A DNA stretch of 64,000 nucleotides from the NCBI RefSeq assembly GCF_000010725.1, contig NC_013858.1, positions 248,001 to 312,000 on the forward strand. The letters run 5' to 3'. The stretch is from Azospirillum sp. B510 (GTDB lineage: Bacteria; Pseudomonadota; Alphaproteobacteria; Azospirillales; Azospirillaceae). This document shows positions 34,782 through 43,290 of this stretch, one piece after another (the first letter of the stretch is position 1; every line of letters starts with the position of its first letter). A program made the translations under genes and the position numbers. The notes beneath the pieces were generated by a model. That model worked only from the letters and a program-made list of their open reading frames with translations. It did not search any database and was not told where the DNA came from.

Positions 34782-36166
34782 TACTACAGCCGGTCCTTAT
34801 CGGTTTGGGTGCGTCGTTTCCAATGGGAGCGCCGTGCTCGCTGTTGGTGGCGTCTTCGCCAGATGGACCAATCGATAATGGCGGTGGGTGGCGCGGGGGG
34901 CCGGCCGATCAAGGCGACCAGGAGGGCGCGGATCTCGGGCACGGTCAAGGGCAGAAGATCGGCGGACAGGTCGAGTTGATCCTCTCCCCCCGATGGCCGC
35001 CGTGCGCACGACGGTGAGAAAGGCCAGGGCCAGCATGGCCAAGGTGACGTGGCGGTGCCAGCCGGTCCACGAGCGCACCTCGTACTGGTCGAGCCCGACC
35101 TCGCCCTTCGCCGCCTCGAAGCAGGACTCGATGGTCCAGCGCGACCCGGCGACCCGGACCAATGTGGCGACCGGCGTGCCTTCCGGGGCGAAGGTCAGAT
35201 AGTAGGTGAGTTTGTCCGGCTCGGCGATGGAGCGGCGCACCAGCAGACCGCGGCACCAGCCCTCGCGCAGGGAAGCGTAGGTTTTGTGCGCCCAGTCGTA
35301 GAGGCGTGGCCCCTTGGCTCCGTCGCCAGCACTCAACCGCTGCCAGTCGGTGGCGGTGAAGCCGGTCGTCCGCTCCTTGACCGTATCGAAGCCCATGGGC
35401 GCGCGCTGTTTGCTGGTGATCGCCAGCACGTAGCCCAGCGGTTGGCGCTCCAGCCATAGCCGCAGCGCGTAGTCCCCGCCGTAGACGGAGTCGGCGGTCA
35501 CCCAGCGGCAGGGCAGGCCGGCTGCCACGGCGCGCTCCAGCATCGCCCGCCCCAGTTTCGGCTTGGTGGCGAAGCCGACGGCGTTGGGGACGCCGGCCAT
35601 CCGTCGGCGTTCGTCGTTGCCAGCCCAGTCCTCGGGCAGATAGAGAGCGCGGTCGACCAGCACCCGGCCGCGTCGGCTGGCGTAGCCGAGGAAGACGCCG
35701 ATCTGGCAGTTTTCGATACGTCCGGCGGTGCCGGAATACTGCCGCTTCACCCCGACCGAGCGGGTGCCCTTCTTGACGAAGCCGGTTTCATCGAGGACCA
35801 GCACGGCCTCATCGTCGCTCAACCGTTCGATGACATAGGCCTGGAGGTCGTCGCGGACGGCGTCGGCATCCCAACGGGTCCGGGCCAGGAAATCCTGCAT
35901 CGCCGCCGGCGAGCAATCCCCGGCGGCTTCGGCCAACTGCCAGCCATTCTTGCGATCCAGCGGCGCCAAAAGACCTCTCACGTAACGCAGAGCCCGTTGG
36001 CGACCGGCCGCGCTGTAGAAGGACCTCAATCCGCCGACCAGCCCTTCCAGGGCATCGGACCATTCCGCCGCTTCCGTCATCTCGGTCATGCTCGGACCCT
36101 CCAGTCGGTTCCAAGCTCAACAGGCCGCCCGGCCGCATATTCCGTCTTTCGCGACCGGCTGTAGTA
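34782..36166 (-). mobile_element. IS701-family insertion sequence
   Basis: The 1385-bp element has terminal inverted repeats TACTACAGCCGGTC and a 4-bp target duplication CTAA (34778-34781 and 36167-36170), typical for IS701 relatives. It carries one transposase gene on the minus strand. The left CTAA includes the last C of the neighbouring IS5-type element, so the two insertions share their target. Confidence 0.9.
34797..36089 (-). CDS. IS701-type transposase, frameshifted near its C-terminus
   Basis: The 430-residue reading frame has the IS701 signatures: AVLVLDETGFVKKGTRSVGV, then NCQIGVFLGYASRRGRVLVD, RWVTADSVYGGDYALRLWL and SRWTIESCFEAAKGEVGLDQ, which supply the Asp, Asp and Glu of a DDE enzyme. 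After IGG near residue 360 the sequence becomes an Arg/Pro-rich tail. Deleting one G from the run of six (plus-strand C's 34986-34991) restores a family-like ending (GEDQLDLSADLLPLTVPEI, later SIWRRRHQQRARRSHWKRR) that stops at 34784. So the gene carries a +1 insertion, a sequencing error, or a slippery site. Confidence 0.85.
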   Translation of the reverse strand: MTEMTEAAEWSDALEGLVGGLRSFYSAAGRQRALRYVRGLLAPLDRKNGWQLAEAAGDCSPAAMQDFLARTRWDADAVRDDLQAYVIERLSDDEAVLVLDETGFVKKGTRSVGVKRQYSGTAGRIENCQIGVFLGYASRRGRVLVDRALYLPEDWAGNDERRRMAGVPNAVGFATKPKLGRAMLERAVAAGLPCRWVTADSVYGGDYALRLWLERQPLGYVLAITSKQRAPMGFDTVKERTTGFTATDWQRLSAGDGAKGPRLYDWAHKTYASLREGWCRGLLVRRSIAEPDKLTYYLTFAPEGTPVATLVRVAGSRWTIESCFEAAKGEVGLDQYEVRSWTGWHRHVTLAMLALAFLTVVRTAAIGGRGSTRPVRRSSALDRARDPRPPGRLDRPAPRATHRHYRLVHLAKTPPTASTALPLETTHPNR

Positions 36167-37315
36167 CTAACCCGCCACCCGGCGCTTGGCCGGCACGGCG
36201 GCGGATGCCGTGGCCGGGTGCGGGCCGGCGATGCGGTCGAGCAGCAGATCCAGGCCGCTGCGGCTGGTCTCATGGGCGACCCGCGCCCGTGTCAGGGTCT
36301 GGGCCGAGGCGGCGGCGAGCGCCTCGCGGTCATCGGCCCAGGCGGACAGGATCGGCACGGCCGCCTTGACGAAATCGGCGTTCCGCGGCACCAGCCCGTC
36401 GGCCGGGATGTCGGAGCCGATGCAGCCGCGCTCATAGGCCAGCACCGGCACGCCGGCCGCCATCGCCTCGAACAGGACCAGCGGCTGGGCCTCGTTCCGA
36501 TATTGGGTGGGGAAGACGAAGACGTCGATGTCGCGGTAGAAGGCGTCCTTGGCCTCGCCGGAAACCGGGCCGTGATACTCGACCGCCCCGTCGAAGGCCA
36601 TCAGCCCGGCGGCGACCATCACATCGTCCCGCTGCGTCAGACCGGGACCGGCAAGGATCAGCTTCGCGTCCACCCCCTCGATCTGCAAGGCGCGCAGCAG
36701 GGCGAACAGCGTGTCCAGTCCCTTGTCGGCGCACAGGTTCGACAGATGGCCGATGCGCAGCGGACCGTCGCGCCGGCGGCGCGGCGCGGTGTCCGGCATC
36801 GAGAAGATGGCGTTCGACATCGCCATGCAGGTCCGCGCCGCCGGATAGACCGACTGGAAGCGCATCTGCATCGCCGGGCACAGCAGCACATGGGTGCAGT
36901 CGGCCCCGGCCACCCTGGTCAGCAGCCGCATCCGCCAGGTCGGCTTGGCTATGGTGGCGAAGGAATGATGGTGCAGCACCCGGTCATAGCCGAACATCCG
37001 CGCGGTGCCGGCGAGTGCGGCGGTGTAGAGCGTGCCCCAGCCCGAATCCACCGGCATGTAGAAGCGGCGGTCGGGCTTGCGCAGCCCGGCGGCGAGCCGG
37101 CCCATGGTGCGGGCCACCCGCGTCACCTTGCGCAGGTGATAGGCGGGTCCACCGCCGTTCCAGCCCGGCGACAGGTCGGCGACCTCGACACGGCCGCGCC
37201 CCCGCATGCGGTCGCGCAGGCGGTCCAGCACCAGGGCGGTGACCCGGCTCATCCCGTCCACCGGCGGCGGCAGGCGCCCGGAGACGACCACATGGGGGCG
37301 CGCGTTCCGTTCCAT
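36167..37315 (-). CDS. Glycosyltransferase family 4 protein
   Basis: The 382-residue GT-B enzyme starts at ATG 37315, two bases after the stop of the upstream glycosyltransferase. N-terminal VSGRLPPPVDGMSRVTALV is the acceptor-side loop. The C-terminal half has LRIGHLSNLCADKGLDTLF, AKLILAGPGLT and FVFPTQYRNEAQPLVLFEAM with the E-x7-E-type donor site. It probably transfers a sugar from a nucleotide donor onto the exopolysaccharide repeat unit at the inner membrane. Its TAG stop uses CTA of the same CTAA tetramer that is duplicated by the adjacent IS701-type element. Confidence 0.9.
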   Translation of the reverse strand: MERNARPHVVVSGRLPPPVDGMSRVTALVLDRLRDRMRGRGRVEVADLSPGWNGGGPAYHLRKVTRVARTMGRLAAGLRKPDRRFYMPVDSGWGTLYTAALAGTARMFGYDRVLHHHSFATIAKPTWRMRLLTRVAGADCTHVLLCPAMQMRFQSVYPAARTCMAMSNAIFSMPDTAPRRRRDGPLRIGHLSNLCADKGLDTLFALLRALQIEGVDAKLILAGPGLTQRDDVMVAAGLMAFDGAVEYHGPVSGEAKDAFYRDIDVFVFPTQYRNEAQPLVLFEAMAAGVPVLAYERGCIGSDIPADGLVPRNADFVKAAVPILSAWADDREALAAASAQTLTRARVAHETSRSGLDLLLDRIAGPHPATASAAVPAKRRVAG

Positions 37316-37317
37316 CG

Positions 37318-38559
37318 TCAACTCCCGGTCAGGGCCGCGCCGGCGGACCGGCCACGCTGGCCACCCTCCGGGTCGGCGGAATAGTCGGACGCATAGTCCG
37401 TATCGGCGCTGCGCTCGGCCTTCGGGCCTCCCAGCGCGACCACGGCCTTCTCCACCGACTGGGCGAAGAAGCTGGCATCAGCCAATGCCTCGAAGGGGCG
37501 CCCGTTCAGGCTCAGGCGGCGCCACTCCTCCTCGTCACCCGCCACCGACAGCATGTGGCGCGCCAGCCCCTCGGGGTTGTCCGGCTCCACGATGTGGCCG
37601 TTCAACCCGCTGCGGATCAGCACGTCGCGCGCCCCGCACTGGTCGGACAGGATGGTCGGCACCCCCATGGCGAGCGCCTCGTTCACCACCAGCCCGAACT
37701 GCTCCTCCAGCGACGGCAGCAGCAGGCAAAGCGTGGAGCCCAATGTCTCGGCGATCCCCTTCTCCTGGAGGAAACCGCGGAAGACGATCGACCCGTCCAG
37801 CCCGCGCCGCGTCACCTCGGCCCGCAGTTCCGCCTCAAGCGGGCCGGACCCGCAGAGGTGAAGCGGGCGGGCGGCCGGACCGGCCAGCCGTTGGTAAATG
37901 TCGTAGGCTTCGACCGCCCTGAACAGGTTCTTCTTCGGGACGAAGCGCGCGATGATGGTGAAGTGGCGATCGGCGAAGGGTACTCCACCAGGGGCCGGTT
38001 CCATCCCGGACAGGCGGCGGATGCGCTCGAGCGACAGCGTGTCGTATCCGATGTAGAGCCGATCCTTCGGAAGACCCAACAGGCGGAAGTAATCCACCGT
38101 GCGGTGACTGCCGCCGATCCCCGCCTGATAGGGGGCGTAGAAGACGCTTTTGACCATCTCGCGCCACAGGATGCGCGGCTTGTCGTCGTATTTGGACGCG
38201 TTCATGTTGATGACACGGCGCCCCATCAGCCGCATGGTCAGGGCGAGCGCGAAGACGTCCGGATCCTCGTAATGGCACAGGAAGACATAGCGCGCGTCGG
38301 CGCGCCGGCATTCGCGCAGCAGGGCGCGATACACCGTGGCCGTCGACAGGTCGGCCTTCGACTGGCCGGGGAACAGTGTGATCTTGCGGAAATTCCGGCC
38401 CGTTCCGGTCGAATCCCAGGCGTAGGTGTGCGATTTCGACCCGACCTCCAGCCCGACCACGTCATAGACATGGCCCAGCCGGCGGCCGACCGCCTCCAGC
38501 CGGTCCATGTGGTAGGGGCCGAACATCTCCCAGCTGAAGACCAGCGCGGGCTTCTTCAT
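37318..38559 (-). CDS. Glycosyltransferase family 4 protein
   Basis: This 413-residue protein is a retaining GT-B glycosyltransferase. Useful blocks are FSWEMFGPYHMDRLEAVGRR at the N-terminus, FTIIARFVPKKNLFRAVEAY at the start of the second Rossmann domain, LHLCGSGPLEAELRAEVTRR, and CLLLPSLEEQFGLVVNEALA followed by GVPTILSDQCGARDVL, the donor-binding region. It overlaps the preceding gene by four bases (ATGA) and leads into the next by two, so the three glycosyltransferases are translated as a coupled set. The sugar and linkage are unknown. Confidence 0.92.
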   Translation of the reverse strand: MKKPALVFSWEMFGPYHMDRLEAVGRRLGHVYDVVGLEVGSKSHTYAWDSTGTGRNFRKITLFPGQSKADLSTATVYRALLRECRRADARYVFLCHYEDPDVFALALTMRLMGRRVINMNASKYDDKPRILWREMVKSVFYAPYQAGIGGSHRTVDYFRLLGLPKDRLYIGYDTLSLERIRRLSGMEPAPGGVPFADRHFTIIARFVPKKNLFRAVEAYDIYQRLAGPAARPLHLCGSGPLEAELRAEVTRRGLDGSIVFRGFLQEKGIAETLGSTLCLLLPSLEEQFGLVVNEALAMGVPTILSDQCGARDVLIRSGLNGHIVEPDNPEGLARHMLSVAGDEEEWRRLSLNGRPFEALADASFFAQSVEKAVVALGGPKAERSADTDYASDYSADPEGGQRGRSAGAALTGS

Positions 38560-39836
38560 GCTGCCTCTCCCATCAGAAGGCGGGCGTAGCGGTCGAGCGC
38601 CACGGCGCGGGTGGCGTTCGCCTCCACCCAGGCGCGGCCGCGGCGGCCCATGGCGGTGGCGCGGGCGGGGTCCGACAGCAGGGAGGCCACCGCCTCGGCC
38701 ATCGCCCGCGGTTCCTCCGGCGGGGTGCAGAGGAAGGCGCCGACCTCGGTCTCCAGCGTGGCGAGCGCCGATCCCGGCAGGCAGGTGCTGACGAAGGGGC
38801 GGCCGGCGGCGAGGATGGTCACCGCCTTGCCGGGCATGGCGAAGGCCGCCCCTTCCGGCCGCTGGGGCACCAGATGGACGTCGCCCTCCGCCATCGCCTC
38901 GTTCAGCCGGTCCTTCGGCGCCAGCGGCTGGAAGACCACGGTGCCGAGCCCCATCGCCTGGGCGCGGGACTTCAGCTCCTCCTCCAGCCCGCCCTGCCCG
39001 CGCAGCAGGACGCGGGCCTGCGGCATCAGCGCCGCCAGATGGCCCGCCATGTCCAGCACCTGCTCCAGCCCCTGCTTGCGGGCGAAGGCGCCGCTGTAGA
39101 GCGCGGTGGGCGGCTGGTCGGGGCGCGGCAGCGGGTGGACCGCGTCGGCGTCGACATGGGGCGGAATCACATGGATCGGCCGGGTGACGCCCAGTTCCTC
39201 CAGCACGCCGCGCATCGGTTCCGACAGGACGACGATGGCGTCGGCGCGGTTCAACGCGGCGCGCTCCATGGCGCGGATCGCCTTGACCGCCGCCTTGCCG
39301 CCCATGCCCAACGCCCCGGCGAGGCCGGACTGGATGTCATGGACGATGGCGACATGGCGGCCGTCCGTGGTCTTGAACCGGTTGGCGATCGCCACCGACA
39401 GGATCGACGGGCAGAGCGACAGCACCGCCCGGTGCCGCCCGACCCGGCGGCGGGCGAGGGCCGCGGCGAAGCCGGCATGCAGCACGCCCTCGTGGATCAG
39501 CCGGGCCTTCAGGCCGCCGCCGGCCGGCGGGATGGTGTGGAGACGCTCGATCAGCACCCCGTCCACCGTCCGGCTGTCCCGCGACCCGTCGGCATAGTCG
39601 TCATAGACCCGGTTGCCGGGATAGTTGGGGCGCGCGGTCAGCACCGTGGTATCGGCCCCGGCCGCCGCGAAGGCGGTGGCGAGGTCGGTCATCATCGGCG
39701 CGCTGCCGGCCGGCTCCGGCCAATAGCTCTGCGCCACGAGCAGCAGGTCCCCCGGTACCGGCACATCCGCCAGGGAGAGGGACCCGGACGGCCGGTCGAA
39801 GTCCGGCGGCCGCGGATGGGTGGAAGCGTCCGGCAT
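38556..39836 (-). CDS. WcaI-like glycosyltransferase family 4 protein
   Basis: The 426-residue protein resembles WcaI-type GT4 enzymes. The N-terminal LLLVAQSYWPEPAGSAPMMT and VLTARPNYPGNRVYDDYADG are characteristic, with AIVHDIQSGLAGALGMGGKA in the middle and ALYSGAFARKQGLEQVLDMA opening the donor domain. In colanic acid clusters WcaI sits beside GDP-fucose synthesis genes, as here, where fcl ends only five bases upstream. A role in adding a sugar to a fucose-containing exopolysaccharide is therefore inferred. The gene is part of the coupled minus-strand operon. Confidence 0.9.
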   Translation of the reverse strand: MPDASTHPRPPDFDRPSGSLSLADVPVPGDLLLVAQSYWPEPAGSAPMMTDLATAFAAAGADTTVLTARPNYPGNRVYDDYADGSRDSRTVDGVLIERLHTIPPAGGGLKARLIHEGVLHAGFAAALARRRVGRHRAVLSLCPSILSVAIANRFKTTDGRHVAIVHDIQSGLAGALGMGGKAAVKAIRAMERAALNRADAIVVLSEPMRGVLEELGVTRPIHVIPPHVDADAVHPLPRPDQPPTALYSGAFARKQGLEQVLDMAGHLAALMPQARVLLRGQGGLEEELKSRAQAMGLGTVVFQPLAPKDRLNEAMAEGDVHLVPQRPEGAAFAMPGKAVTILAAGRPFVSTCLPGSALATLETEVGAFLCTPPEEPRAMAEAVASLLSDPARATAMGRRGRAWVEANATRAVALDRYARLLMGEAA

Positions 39837-39841
39837 CGGCC

Positions 39842-40807
39842 TTACTCCGCCGCCTGCTTGGAGGCCGGGGGGTGTGCGGAAGCCGCGTTCTCCAGGAACC
39901 AGCCGTAGGTGCGGCGCAGCCCCTCCTCCAGCGACACCCTGGGGCGCCAGCCGGTGGCGAACAGGCGCGACACGTCCATCAGCTTGCGCGGGTGGCCGTC
40001 GGGCTTGCTCAGATCATGGGTCAGCGTGCCGGGATAGCCGACGGTGTCGCGGATCGATGCCGCGAGATCGGCGATGGCGATGTCGTCGCCGGGGCCGACA
40101 TTGATGATCTCCTCGCTGTCATAATGGTCCATCAGATGCAGGCAGGCGTCCGCCATGTCGTCGGCATAGAGGAACTCGCGCCGCGGCGTGCCGGTACCCC
40201 ACAGGGTGACGGTCGGAGCGCCGGCCAGCTTGGCGTCATGGAAGCGGCGGATCATGCCCGGCAGGGCGTGCGAGGTCTCGGGATCGAAATGATCGCCCGG
40301 ACCATAGAGGTTCGACGGCATGGCGCAGATGGCGTTGAAGCCATATTGGCGACGGTAGGCCTGGCACATGGTGATGCCGGCGATCTTGGCGACGGCATAG
40401 GGCTTGTTGCTCGGCTCCATCGGGCCGGACAGCAGCGCCCCCTCCTTGATCGGCTGCTCCGCATGCTTCGGATAGAGGCAGGAGGAACCGAGGAACAGCA
40501 GTTTCTTCACGCCGCCACGCCACGCGGCGTCGATGACGTTGGTCTGGATCAGCAGGTTGTCGCGGATGAAATCGCCGCCGAAGCGGTCGTTGGCGAGGAT
40601 GCCGCCCACCTTCGCCGCGGCCAGGATCACATGCTCGATCCCCTCGCGGTCGAAGAAGGCGCGTACCGCCGCCTGGTCGGTCAGGTCGAGCTGCGAGCGG
40701 TCGCGGATCACCAGATTGGTGTGTCCGGCCTCGGTCAGCCGCCGCAGAATGGCGGACCCGACGAGTCCCCGGTGGCCGGCGACGAAGATGCGGCTGTTGC
40801 GGTCCAT
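39842..40807 (-). CDS. fcl: GDP-L-fucose synthase
   Basis: Fcl (WcaG) turns GDP-4-keto-6-deoxymannose into GDP-L-fucose by epimerisation and NADPH reduction. The 321-residue length equals that of the E. coli enzyme. The NADP-binding motif is FVAGHRGLVGSAILRRL; catalytic Ser and Tyr-Lys are in FLGSSCLYPKHAEQP and NKPYAVAKIAG; AAAKVGGILANDRFGGDFI and GTGTPRREFLYADDMADA are family signatures. ATG 40807 has AAGGAGA upstream. No GDP-mannose dehydratase (gmd) is in the window, so the precursor must be made elsewhere. Confidence 0.96.
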   Translation of the reverse strand: MDRNSRIFVAGHRGLVGSAILRRLTEAGHTNLVIRDRSQLDLTDQAAVRAFFDREGIEHVILAAAKVGGILANDRFGGDFIRDNLLIQTNVIDAAWRGGVKKLLFLGSSCLYPKHAEQPIKEGALLSGPMEPSNKPYAVAKIAGITMCQAYRRQYGFNAICAMPSNLYGPGDHFDPETSHALPGMIRRFHDAKLAGAPTVTLWGTGTPRREFLYADDMADACLHLMDHYDSEEIINVGPGDDIAIADLAASIRDTVGYPGTLTHDLSKPDGHPRKLMDVSRLFATGWRPRVSLEEGLRRTYGWFLENAASAHPPASKQAAE

Positions 40808-40843
40808 GCGGGCCGTCTCCTTAAGATCTTGTGCGAGCACTTG

Positions 40844-40892
40844 CCCCACCCCAACCCTCCCCCGCTGGGCGCGGAGAAGGGTTGGGGTGGGG
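40844..40892. terminator. Strong hairpin between the epimerase gene and fcl
   Basis: CCCCACCCCAACCCT (40844-40858) pairs perfectly with AGGGTTGGGGTGGGG (40878-40892), a 15-bp stem with a 19-base loop. No clear T-run follows on the minus strand. It lies after the epimerase stop and before fcl, inside a same-strand gene series, so it may attenuate or process the transcript rather than end it. Confidence 0.6.
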
Positions 40893-40905
40893 GTCTAACT
40901 TCCCC

Positions 40906-41901
40906 CTATTCCGCCGCCTGCCCCATGCGCCCCACCTCCGCACGGGCGCGGTCGGCGTACCACTTCACCACGCCGGGCAGGCCGGCGGAGAGCGGGATGC
41001 GCGGGGTGAAGCCCAGCGCCGCCAGCTTGGCGATGTCGGGGCTGCGGCGGTCGGTGCCGCCGGGGGCGGCCGGGCCGGGCATCACCTGGGCCTCGCGGCC
41101 GAGGCAGGCGACCGTCCGGCGGGCGAGGTCGGCGATGGTGACCTCCTCCGGGTTGCCGACATGGTAGATGCCGAGATGCCCGCCCTTGCCGATCACCGTC
41201 ACGATGCCGTCGATGGCGTCGTCGATGTGGACGAAGGCGCGGGTCTGACGGCCGTCGCCCTGGATCTTGAAGGGCACCGGCCCGCCCGGGTGGCCGGCGA
41301 CCGCCTCCACCGCGCGGCGGGAGAATTCCGGCACCACATGGTCCCAGCCCATGTCGGGACCGTAGACATTGTGCGGACGGAAGATCGCCACGCGGTCGAA
41401 GCCGCTGCGGCCCCAGTTCACCGCCAGCAGCTCCGAGATCAGCTTGGAGCCGCCATAGCTGTAGCGGGCGTTCAGCACGTCCGGCACCACCAACGGCACC
41501 TCCTCCGGCGTCGGCACCAGCGGCGGGGTCTGGTAGGCCTCCGAGGAGGAGGCGACGACCAGATCGCCCACCCCGTCGGCGCGGCAGGCGTCCAGCACGT
41601 TCAGCATGCCGCGCACGCCGACATCCAGCACCACCTCCGGCTTCTCGTAGAAATGCTTGGTGCCGTTGACGGCGGCCAGATGCAGCACGCCATCGACGCC
41701 GCGCACCGCCCCGCGCACGGCGTCGGCGTCGCGGATGTCGCCCTGGACGAACTCGACATCATCCAGCACACCGGCCAGCCGTCCGGTATGCCCGCGCGAG
41801 TTGTCGTCCAGCACGCGGACGCGGTGGCCGTCGCGGACCAGCCGCTGGACCAGGGCGGCGCCGATGAAGCCGCTGCCGCCGGTGACGAGATAGTGTTTCA
41901 T
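40906..41901 (-). CDS. NAD-dependent sugar epimerase/dehydratase
   Basis: The 331-residue extended SDR has YLVTGGSGFIGAALVQRL at the N-terminus, the catalytic Ser in VVASSSEAYQTPP and Tyr-Lys in RYSYGGSKLISE, and ends with family-typical GFTPRIPLSAGLPGVVKWY. It probably interconverts a nucleotide sugar for the exopolysaccharide. The exact substrate cannot be fixed; UDP-glucose/galactose-4-epimerase-like or GDP-sugar activity are both possible. I start at ATG 41901 behind GAAGAGGAA; a GTG seven codons earlier is an alternative. Confidence 0.88.
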   Translation of the reverse strand: MKHYLVTGGSGFIGAALVQRLVRDGHRVRVLDDNSRGHTGRLAGVLDDVEFVQGDIRDADAVRGAVRGVDGVLHLAAVNGTKHFYEKPEVVLDVGVRGMLNVLDACRADGVGDLVVASSSEAYQTPPLVPTPEEVPLVVPDVLNARYSYGGSKLISELLAVNWGRSGFDRVAIFRPHNVYGPDMGWDHVVPEFSRRAVEAVAGHPGGPVPFKIQGDGRQTRAFVHIDDAIDGIVTVIGKGGHLGIYHVGNPEEVTIADLARRTVACLGREAQVMPGPAAPGGTDRRSPDIAKLAALGFTPRIPLSAGLPGVVKWYADRARAEVGRMGQAAE

Positions 41902-41934
41902 GTCGGTCAAATTCCTCTTCACGCCCGGTTTCCG

Positions 41935-43290
41935 TCAGGCCACATGCGCGTAGCGGGCGGCGCCATGGCTGCCGAGCGCCACATAGGCGGTGCCGTCGGG
42001 CAGGTCGACGTCACGGCTGTTGAAGTTGTTCCAGAAGTCGTAGATCACGCCCGGCCGGTCCATCCGCTGGGCCAGATCCGGCAGCGGCATCGAGGTGAAG
42101 ACCGGGTGGTTGTTCAGGATCACCGCCAGATTGGCGCCGGACACCGCCTCGGCCATGTTGGCGGCCGGCTCCAGTCCGAAGCTGCGGATGTCGTCGGGGC
42201 GCACCACGGCGTCGAAGCCGCGCAGGCGGGCGGTGGGGAAGCGCTGGCGCAGTTCCTCCAGCACCGGCTTGGCCATGGTGCCGCGCAGATCGTCGGTCGC
42301 CGGCCGGCCCTTGAAGGCGAGGCCCATCAGGCTGATGGTCGGCGCCTGCGGGAAGCCCTGCATCGAATGGGCGAGCTTGCCGAGGAACGCGGCGACCTCG
42401 ACCGGCTGGCTTTCGTTGACCAGACGGCCGGCGGCGGTGATCGCCATCTCCACCCCGACCTCGCGCGCCGCCTCGATCAGGATATGGGGATCCTTCTCCA
42501 GGCAGGGGCCGCCGACCGGGCCGGGCAGCGGCAGGTTGGTGCGCGGATATCCCAGCTTGCCGGCGCGCGCCACCTCGACCGCCGAGATCTCCATGGCGTT
42601 GCACAGCCGGGCGATCTCGTTGGAAAAGGCGAAGGTGACGTCGCGGTAGGTGTTGTCGACCAGCTTGATCAGCTCCGCCGTCTCCAGGGTGGAGACCTTG
42701 ACGGTGGTCGGCGTCAGGAAGCCGAAGATCTGCGCCGCGCGGGTGGCGACGTCCAGGCTTTCCGCCCCGACGATCTGCGGCAGCTGGTTCAGCTCCAGCA
42801 GGGCCTGGCCTTCCAGCGTGCGTTCCGGGCAGAAGGCGATGTCGAACTGCTTGCCGGTGGCGCGCAGGATCGGCGCCACGACGTTGCGGGTGGTGCCCAG
42901 CTTCACGGTGGAGCGCAGGATGACCAGATCGCCGTCATGCAGGCCGGCGGCGACCTGCCGGGTCGCCGCTTCGATCATGTCGGTGCGGACCCGCCCGTCC
43001 TTGCCAAGCGGCGTGCCGACCGTGATGATGAAGACGCTGGCCTTGCCGCAATCCTCCTGATCGCGGCTGAAGGTGAAACGGCCGCGGGCCATGACGTGGC
43101 GCAGCTTCTCGGTCAGGCCCGGTTCGTGGAAATGCGGGTCGCCCTGGCCGAGCTTGTCGAGAACGTCCTGCCGCACCTCGACCCCATGCACCTGGAAGCC
43201 GGCGTCCGCCATCGCGACCGCCAGCGTCAAGCCGACATAGCCGAGCCCGAGGACGCAGACGTTACGATCGGAAAAAGTCTTGGGAAGCAT
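41935..43290 (-). CDS. UDP-sugar 6-dehydrogenase (UDP-Glc/UDP-ManNAc dehydrogenase family)
   Basis: The 451-residue protein oxidises a UDP-sugar at C6 to a uronic acid, using two NAD+. The N-terminal Rossmann motif is VCVLGLGYVGLTLAVAMADA, AFCPERTLEGQALLELNQLP is the family block before the linker helix, and the catalytic Cys sits in LPGPVGGPCLEKDPHILIEA. The ERTLEG segment and LNQLPQIVGA favour the WecC/TuaD-related group; I cannot choose between UDP-glucose and UDP-N-acetyl hexosamines. It supplies an acidic sugar to the polysaccharide. A 414-base AT-rich gap upstream probably holds the operon promoter. Confidence 0.92.
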   Translation of the reverse strand: MLPKTFSDRNVCVLGLGYVGLTLAVAMADAGFQVHGVEVRQDVLDKLGQGDPHFHEPGLTEKLRHVMARGRFTFSRDQEDCGKASVFIITVGTPLGKDGRVRTDMIEAATRQVAAGLHDGDLVILRSTVKLGTTRNVVAPILRATGKQFDIAFCPERTLEGQALLELNQLPQIVGAESLDVATRAAQIFGFLTPTTVKVSTLETAELIKLVDNTYRDVTFAFSNEIARLCNAMEISAVEVARAGKLGYPRTNLPLPGPVGGPCLEKDPHILIEAAREVGVEMAITAAGRLVNESQPVEVAAFLGKLAHSMQGFPQAPTISLMGLAFKGRPATDDLRGTMAKPVLEELRQRFPTARLRGFDAVVRPDDIRSFGLEPAANMAEAVSGANLAVILNNHPVFTSMPLPDLAQRMDRPGVIYDFWNNFNSRDVDLPDGTAYVALGSHGAARYAHVA

